This document shows, one piece after another, positions 44,628 to 53,600 of a stretch of 64,000 nucleotides of DNA. The position numbers were made by a program, and so were the translations under genes. Below the pieces are notes generated by a model. It saw nothing but the letters and a program-made list of their open reading frames with translations, made no database searches and was not told where the DNA came from. This DNA comes from Litorimonas sp965205225 (GTDB taxonomy: Bacteria; Pseudomonadota; Alphaproteobacteria; Caulobacterales; Maricaulaceae): the NCBI GenBank assembly GCA_965205225.1, contig CBDBFZ010000002.1, positions 310,001 through 374,000 of the forward strand. Direction: 5' to 3'. Positions within the stretch are counted from its first letter, which is position 1. Every line of letters begins with the position of its first letter.

Positions 44628-47600
44628 ATGCCAGCCATGTTCAAGACCATACCAACCCTATCACAGGAAACCCGGACCGAGATAGACACTGACGGGGACG
44701 GCACCCCCGACCGGTTCGAGGTCGATACTGACGGGGACGGCACCCCAGACCGGATTGAGTTCGACCCCGACCAAGACGGCAATATCGACCGGATCGCGCA
44801 TCTGGATGAGGACGGTCGCTGGGTGCAGGTGGATAGGGATTTGGACGATGACGGCACGATCGACCGGATTACTCACTATGGGTTTGACAGCGGCGGCACC
44901 CAGCGCGTGACCCGGAGGGAAGTCGATCTGGACGATGACGGCACGATCGACCGGAGCGAGGCCTACATCTATGACGATGACGATGACGGTAACCGAGTCC
45001 GGATCAATTTCGACCTGGACGATGACGGCCTGATCGACCGGACGGCCCGTCTGAATGCGGAGGGTCGCTGGGAGCGGGTGGAATGGGATGACGACGATGA
45101 CGGCACGATCGACCGGATGGTTCACCGGAATACGGATGGCAGCGGCACCATCAACCGGATTGATTTCGACGAAGATGGTGACGGCACAACCGACCGGAGC
45201 GAGTTCTACACTCACAACCCGGACAGCAACCGGACCCGGGTCGATTTCGACGACGATGCGGACGGCATGATCGACCGGATCACTCACTACGCATTCGATG
45301 GTGACGGCAACCGGCGCGTGACCCGGAGAGACGCCGATCTGGACGATGACGGCAACATCGACCGGATCGAGACCTATACGTATGATGAGAACGGCAACCG
45401 GACCCGAGCCGAATTCGACGACGGTGCGGACGGGATGACCGACCGGGCCGAGGATTACAGGTATAATTCGATCGGCAGGCTGACCCGGACCAATTTCGAC
45501 GACAATAATGACGGCACAACCGACCGGTCCGAGGACTATGGCTATTTCAACGACAGGCTGACCCGGATCAGATTTGACGACGACGAAGACAACACGTTTG
45601 ATCGGGGTGAGACCTATACATACGATGAGAACGGCAGGCTGACCCGGATCGAGTTCGACGATGACGGGGACAATAATCCCGACCGGCGCGTGGCCTACAC
45701 TTACGACGCGAACGGCAACCGGAACCGGACCGAGTTTGACGATGATGCGGACGGCACGATCGACCGGATCACTCACTTCGCGTTTGACAGCGACGGCAAC
45801 CGGAGCGTGACCCGGCGGGACGCCGACCTGGACGATGACGGGAATATCGACCGGACGATCCACCTGAATGCGGAGGGTCGCTGGGAGCGGGTGGAATGGG
45901 ATGACGATGATGACGGCACAATCGACCGGACGGTTCACCGGAATACGGACGGCAGCAACACCCTGAATCGGACCGATTTCGACGACGATGGTGACGGCAC
46001 AACCGACCGGAGCGAGTTCTACACTCAAAATGCGGACGGTAACCGGGACCGGGCCAATTTCGACGATGACGCGGACGGCACGATCGACCGGTCCGAGACC
46101 TACAGCTATGATGCGAACGACAGGGTGAGCCAGACCAATTTCGACGACGATAATGACGGCACGACCGACCGGTCCGAGGCCTACACGTATAATTCGGACG
46201 GCAACCTGATCCGGACCGATTTCGACGACGATAATGACGGCACGACCGACCGGAGCGAGTTCGACGATGACGCGGACGGGAACATCGACCGGGTCAACGT
46301 CGCGGAGAACCGGATTACGGCCTATAGAGCACCGGATGCGGAGGGTGACACTCTGGTCTACAGCCTGTCCGGGACGGATTCGGCCTTGTTCACGATCAAT
46401 GCCGCTACAGGCGAGGTCAGTTTTATGGCGGCGCCCGACTTTGAGGCGCCGGGCGATGATGGCGGGGATAATGTCTATGACATTATCGTCACCGCGTCCG
46501 ATGGCACCAATAGTACGGACCACAATGTCGCCATCACGGTGACGAATGACAATGACAATATACCGGTCTTCACCTCGCCCACCACGGCCAACGCGCAGGA
46601 GAACCAGACCGTGGCCTATGAGGCGGCGGCGACGGATGCGGATGGCGACACTCTGGTCTACAGCCTGTCCGGGACGGATGCGGCCTTGTTCACGATCGAC
46701 GCCAATACAGGCGAGGTCAGTTTTATGGCGGCGCCCGACTTTGAGGCGCCGGGCGACGCGAACGGGGATAATGTTTATGACATTATCGTCACCGCGTCCG
46801 ATGGCACAACTGACACAGAGCAGGCGGTCGCCATCACGGTGACGAGTGAAAATGGCAATGTACCGGTCTTCACCTCGCCCGCCGCAGTCAGCGTAGCGGA
46901 GAACCAGACCGCAGCCTATATGGCGGCGGCGACGGATGCGGATGGCGACACTCTAGTCTACAGCCTGTCCGGGACGGATTCGGCCTTGTTCACGATTGAT
47001 GCCGATACAGGCGAGGTCAGTTTTATAGAGGCGCCCGACTTTGAGGCGCCGGGCGATGATGGCGGGGATAATGTCTATGACATTATCGTCACCGCGTCCG
47101 ATGGTACCAATAGTACGAACCACAATGTCGCCATCACGGTGATGAATGAAAATGACCTGATCCCTCTCTCCAGTCTGGACGGCAGCAACGGCTTCATCCT
47201 CAACGGCATCGACTTAGGTGACAATTCCGGTTCTACCGTCTCATCGGCGGGGGATGTCAATGGCGATGGCTATGATGATCTGATCATCGGGGCCTATCAG
47301 GCCGACCCGAATGGGGGTAATTCGGGCGAGACCTATGTGGTCTATGGCGGGGCGAGTGCGCCGGGCACAGGGGGCAGATTCAATCTCTCCACGCTGGACG
47401 GCACGAACGGCTTTATCCTCAACGGGATTGACGCGGGTGACAGTTCCGGCTTCTCTGTCTCATCGGCGGGGGATGTCAATGGCGACGGCTATGATGATCT
47501 GATCATCGGGGCCTGGAGGGCCGACCCGAATGGGGATAGGTCCGGCGAGACCTATGTCGTCTATGGCGGGGCGAGTGCGCCGGGCACAGGGGGCAGGTTC

Positions 47601-50600
47601 AATCTCTCCAGTCTGGACGGCAGCACCGGCTTCATCGTCAACGGGATCGACGCGTTTGACTATTCCGGCACTTCCGTCTCCTCGGCGGGGGATGTCAATG
47701 GTGACGGTTATGATGATCTGATCATAGGGGCCTGGAGGGCCGGCAGCAGTTCTGCCGGCGCAACCTATGTGGTCTATGGCGGGGCCAGCGCGCCGGGCAC
47801 AGGGGGCGAACTGGATCTGTCCGATCTGGACGGCAGTAACGGCTTCATCCTCAATGGGATCGACAGGAATGACTATTCCGGCATTTCCGTCTTATCCGCA
47901 GGCGATGTCAATGGTGACGGTTATGATGATCTGATCATCGGGGCCCATGGAGCCGACCCGAATGGGGGTTTTTCGGGCGAGACCTATGTGGTCTATGGCG
48001 GGGCCAGCGCGCCGGGCACAGGAGGTAGATTCAATCTCTCCACGCTGGACGGCAGTAACGGCTTCATCCTCAACGGGATCGACGCGAGTGACTTGTCCGG
48101 CCGTTCCGTCTCCTCAGCGGGGGATGTGAATGGCGACGGCTATGATGATCTGATCATCGGGGCCCGGGATGCCGACCCGAATGGGGACAGTAACGCCGGC
48201 GAGACCTATATCGTCTATGGCGGGGCCAGCGCGCCGGGCACAGGAGGTAGATTCAATCTCTCCACGCTGAACGGCAGTAACGGCTTCATCCTGACCGGGA
48301 TAGACGCGGGTGACCAGTCCGGCTGGTCCGTGTCGTCGGCGGGGGATGTCAATGGCGATGGCTATGATGATTTAATCATCGGGGCCCAGGATGCCGACCC
48401 GAATGGGAACAGTTCGGCTGGCGAGACCTATCTCGTCTATGGCGGGGCGAGCGCGCCGGGCACAGGGGGTGTGCTGGATCTGTCCGATTTGGATGGGACC
48501 AACGGCTTCATCCTGACCGGGATCGACGCTTATGACCAATCCGGTAGGTCCGTGTCGTCGGCGGGGGATGTTAATGGCGATGGCTATGATGATCTGATCA
48601 TCGGCGTCCCTTTTGCCGCCCCGAATGGGAACATACGGGCCGGCGAGACCTATATCCTCTATGGCGGGGCGACGGGGACGGAAAGCCTGACGCCGGTCAC
48701 GGCGCAGGGCACGGCGGCGGCGGATAATTTCACCGGCAATGCCGGCAATGACAGTTTTACCGCGATTGCCACGAATGATGTGGTGCGCGGCGGGGCTGGC
48801 GATGACACTATCCGTGTCACCTCCCTTGACTTTGCGGCGATTGATGGCGGCACGGGCGCTGACACATTGGTGCTGGACGGGGCCGGCCTGGCGCTCGACC
48901 TGACTGGGGCGGGCCATGCCGGCGTCGACAGTGTCGAACTGTTTGACCTGTCCGGCTCGGGCGCCAACAGCCTGGTGCTGGACGCGCAGGCCGTGTTTGA
49001 CGTTACGGAGGAGCGCGAGGGCGGTGGTGTTGCGAGCCTCGACGTGCTGGGGGATGCGGATGACAGGGTTGATCTGAGCGGCAGTTCATTCGCCCTGACC
49101 GGGACGGCGACGGAAGACGGCGTCACCTATAATGTCTATAGGGACGGCAATGCGCAGCTGCGCATTGAGAACGGGGTGCAGGTTCAAATCCCGGTCACGA
49201 CAACACTACCGGTCTTCACCTCGCCCGCCACGGCCAACGCGCAAGAGAACCAGACCTCAGCCTATATGGCGGCGGCGACGGATGCGGATGGCGACACTCT
49301 AGTTTACAGCCTGTCCGGGACGGATTCGGCCCTGTTCACGATCAATGCCACTACAGGCGAGGTCAGTTTTATAGAGGCGCCCGACTTTGAGGCGCCGGGC
49401 GATGATGATGGAGATAATGTCTATGACATTATCGTCACCGCGTCCGATGGTACCAATAGCACGAACCACAATGTCGCCATCACGGTGACGGATATCAATG
49501 AGTTGGTTCCCCTCTCCAGCCTAGACGGCACGAACGGCTTCATTCTCAACGGCATCGCCGCAGCTGACCAGTCCGGTCGGTCCGTCTCGGCGGGGGATGT
49601 CAATGGCGACGGCTATGATGATCTGATCATCTCGGCTAACAATGCCGACCCGAATGGGGACAATTCGGGCGAGACCTATATCGTCTATGGCGGAGCGAGC
49701 GCGCCGGGCACAGGGGGCGTGCTGGATCTGTCGAGGCTGGCGCTGGACGGCAACGGCTTCACCCTCGCCGGGATCGCTGCTGGTGACGATTCCGGTGTCT
49801 CCGCGTCGTCCGCAGGGGATGTCAATGGCGATGGCTATGACGATCTGATCATCGGGGCACCGGGGGTTGGCACTGTGCAGGGCGAATATGATATGACCCC
49901 TGGGCCCGGCGAGGTCTATGTCGTCTATGGCGGGGCGACGGGCGCAGATCTCGTGCTGGATCGATCCACGCTGGACGGCACACGCGGCTTTGCCCTCACC
50001 GGGATCGCCAATGGTGACATGTTAGGTCAGTCCGTCTCGTCGGCAGGGGATGTCAATGGCGATGGTTATGATGATCTGATCATCGGGGCCAATGGGGTCG
50101 GCAGTGAAGCCGGCGCAACCTATGTGGTCTATGGCGGGGCGAGCGCGCCGGGCACGGATGGCGTGCTGGATCTCGGGGCGCTGAACGGCACGAACGGCTT
50201 TACCCTGACCGGAATTGCCGCGGGTGACCAGTCCGGCCGGTCCGTCTCCTCGGCGGGGGATGTCAATGGCGACGGCTATGACGATCTGATCATCGGGTCC
50301 CGTTTTGCCGACCCGAATGGGGACTCTTCGGGCGAGACCTACATCGTCTATGGTGGGGCGAGCGCGCCGGGCACGAACGGCGTGCTGGATCTGTCCGATC
50401 TGGACGGGACGAACGGCTTTACCCTGATCGGAAGCGACAGGAATGACCGTGTCGGCCAGTCCGTCTCGTCGGCGGGGGATGTCAATGGCGACGGCTATGA
50501 TGATCTGATCATCGGCGCCGATGGAGCCAATGGCCCGGATGGGGAAAATTTGGCCGGAGAGATCCATGTCGTCTATGGCGGGGCGAGCGCGCCGGGCGCA

Positions 50601-53600
50601 GGGGGCTTGCTGGATCTCGGAGCGCTGAATGGGACCAACGGCTTTACCCTCACCGGGATCGACGCTTATGACCGTTCCGGCTTCTCCGTCTCGTCTGCGG
50701 GGGATATTAATGGCGACGGCTATGATGATCTGATCATCGGGGCTGCTAATGCCGACCCGAATGGGGACAGTGATGCCGGCGAGACCTATATCGTCTATGG
50801 CGGCGCGAGTGCGCCGGGCACGGATGGTGTGCTGGATCTGTCGGCGCTGGACGGCACGAACGGCTTTATCCTCAACGGGATCGACGCCTATGACAATTCC
50901 GGCAGGTCCGTCTCGTCGGCGGGGGATGTCAATGGCGACGGCTATGATGATCTGATCATCGGGGCCTACGGGGGCGACCCGGACGGGGACATGAATGCCG
51001 GCGAGACCTATGTTGTCTATGGCGGGGCGACGGGGACGGAAAGCCTCGTGCCGGTCACAGCGCAGGGCATAGCGGCGGCGGATAATTTCACCGGCAATGC
51101 CGGCGATGACAGTTTTACCGCGATTGCCATGAATGATGTGGTGCGCGGCGGGGCGGGCGATGACACTATCCGCATCACCGCGCTTGACTTTGCGGCGATT
51201 GATGGCGGCACGGGCGCTGACACATTGGTGCTGGACGGGGCTGGCCTGGCGCTCGACCTGACCGGGGCGGGCCATGCCAGCGTGGACAGTGTCGAAGTCT
51301 TTGACCTGTCCGGCACGGGGGCCAACAGCCTGGTGCTGGATGCGCTCGCCGTGTTTGACGTAACGGAAGAGCGCGAGGGCGGGGCGGCGAGCCTCGACGT
51401 GCTGGGAGATGCGGATGACAGGGTTGAGCTGAGCGGCAGTAACTTCGTTCTGACCGGGACGGCGGCGGAGGACGGCGTCACCTATAATGTCTATAGGGAC
51501 GGCAATGCGCAGCTGCGCGTAGAGACGGGGGTGCAGGTGGTCACGGTACCGGTCTTTACCTCGCCCTCCGCAGTCAGCGTAGCGGAGAACCAGGTTGCGG
51601 CCTATGAGGCGGCGGCGACGGATGATGAAGGCGATGCGCTGGTCTATAGCCTGTCTGGGACGGATGCGGCCCTGTTCACGATTGATGCCGCTACAGGCGA
51701 GGTCAGTTTTATAGCGCCCCCCGATTTCGACATGCCGGGCGATGATGATCGGGATAATGTCTATGACATTATCGTCACCGCGTCGGATGGCACCAATAGT
51801 AGGAACCACAATGTCGCCATCACGGTGACGAATGAAAATGACAATATACCGGTCTTCACCTCGCCCGCCGCTGCCAACGCGCAGGAGAACCAGACCGCAG
51901 CCTATATGGCGGCGGCGACGGATGCGGATGGCGACACTCTAGTCTACAGCCTGTCCGGGACGGATTCGGCCCTGTTCACGATTGATGCCGATACAGGCGA
52001 GGTCAGTTTTATAGAGACGCCCGACTTTGAGGCGCCGGGCGATGATGGTGGGGATAATATCTATGACATTATCGTCACCGCGTCGGATGGCACCAATAGC
52101 ACGGACCACAATGTCGCCATCACGGTGACGAATGACAATGACAATATACCGGTCTTCACCTCGCCCGCTACGGCCAATGCGCGGGAGAACCAGACCGCAG
52201 CCTATATGGCGGCGGCGACGGATGCGGATGGCGACACTCTGGTCTACAGCCTGTCCGGGACGGATGCAGCCTTGTTCACGATTGATGCCAATACAGGCGA
52301 GGTCAGTTTTATAGCGGCGCCCGACTTTGAGGCGCCGGGCGATGATGGCGGGGATAATATCTATGACATTATCGTCACCGCGTCGGATGGTACCAATAGT
52401 ACGGACCATGATGTCGCCATCACGGTGACAAGTGACAATGACAATATACCGGTCTTCACCTCGCCCGCCACGGCCAATGCGCGGGAGAATCAGACCGCAG
52501 CCTATATGGCGGCGGCGACGGATGCGGATGGCGACACTCTGGTCTATAGCCTGTCCGGGACGGATGCGGCCCTGTTCACGATCGACGCCACTACAGGCGA
52601 GGTCAGTTTTATAGAGGCGCCCGACTTTGAGGCGCCGGGCGATGATGGCGGGGATAATGTCTATGACATTATCGTCACCGCGTCGGATGGTACCAATAGT
52701 ACGGACCATAATGTCGCCATCACGGTGACGAATGACAATGACAATATACCGGTCTTCACCTCGCCCGCCACGGCCAATGCGCAGGAGAACCAGACCGCAG
52801 CCTATATGGCGGCGACGACGGATGCGGATGGCGACACTCTGGTCTACAGCCTGTCCGGGACGGATGCGGCCCTGTTCACGATTGATGCCGATACAGGCGC
52901 GGTCAGTTTTATAGCGACGCCCGACTTTGAGGCGCCGGGCGACGCGAACGGGGATAATGTCTATGACATTATCGTCACCGCGTCCGATGGCGCAACTGAC
53001 ACAGAGCAGGCGGTCGCCATCACGGTGACGAATGAAAATGACAATATACCGGTCTTCACCTCGCCCGCCACGGCCAATGCGCAGGAGAACCAGACCGCAG
53101 CCTATATGGCGTCGGCGACGGATGCGGATGGTGACACTCTAGTGTACAGCCTGTCCGGGACGGATGCGGCCTTGTTCACGATCGATGCCGATACAGGCGA
53201 GGTCAGTTTTATAGCGGCGCCCGACTTTGAGGCGCCGGGCGATGATGGTGGGGATAATATCTATGATATTATCGTCACCGCGTCCGATGGCGCAACTGAC
53301 ACAGAGCAGGCGGTCGCCATCACGGTGACGGATATCAATGAGTTGGTTCCCCTCTCCAGCCTGGACGGCACGAATGGCTTCATCCTCAACGGGATCGATT
53401 TTGGTGACCAGTCCGGCAGGACCGTCTCATCTGCCGGGGATGTCAATGGCGATGGCTATGATGATCTGATCATCGGGGCCCGGAGGGCCGACCCGAATGG
53501 GGACAGTGATGCCGGCGAGACCTATATCGTCTATGGCGGGGCGAGCGCGCCGGGCGAGGATGGCGTTTTCGATCTGTCCGATCTGGACGGGACCAACGGC

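Noticed and set aside
44661..46523. 620-codon antisense open frame under the N-terminal repeats of the giant gene
   Set aside because: It arises because the repeated Asp/Gly/Arg codons have no stop in that antisense frame. It shows repeat mirror-composition (Val/Ile/Pro/Arg), no ribosome binding site and no domain.
50022..51809. 595-codon antisense open frame under the FG-GAP and RTX region
   Set aside because: Same cause: an antisense mirror of a highly repetitive gene. It ends and begins with repeat phase, not with gene-like signals.
51939..52709. 256-codon antisense frame under the cadherin repeats
   Set aside because: Mirror of 300-bp repeats; its own internal repeats match the sense-strand period exactly.
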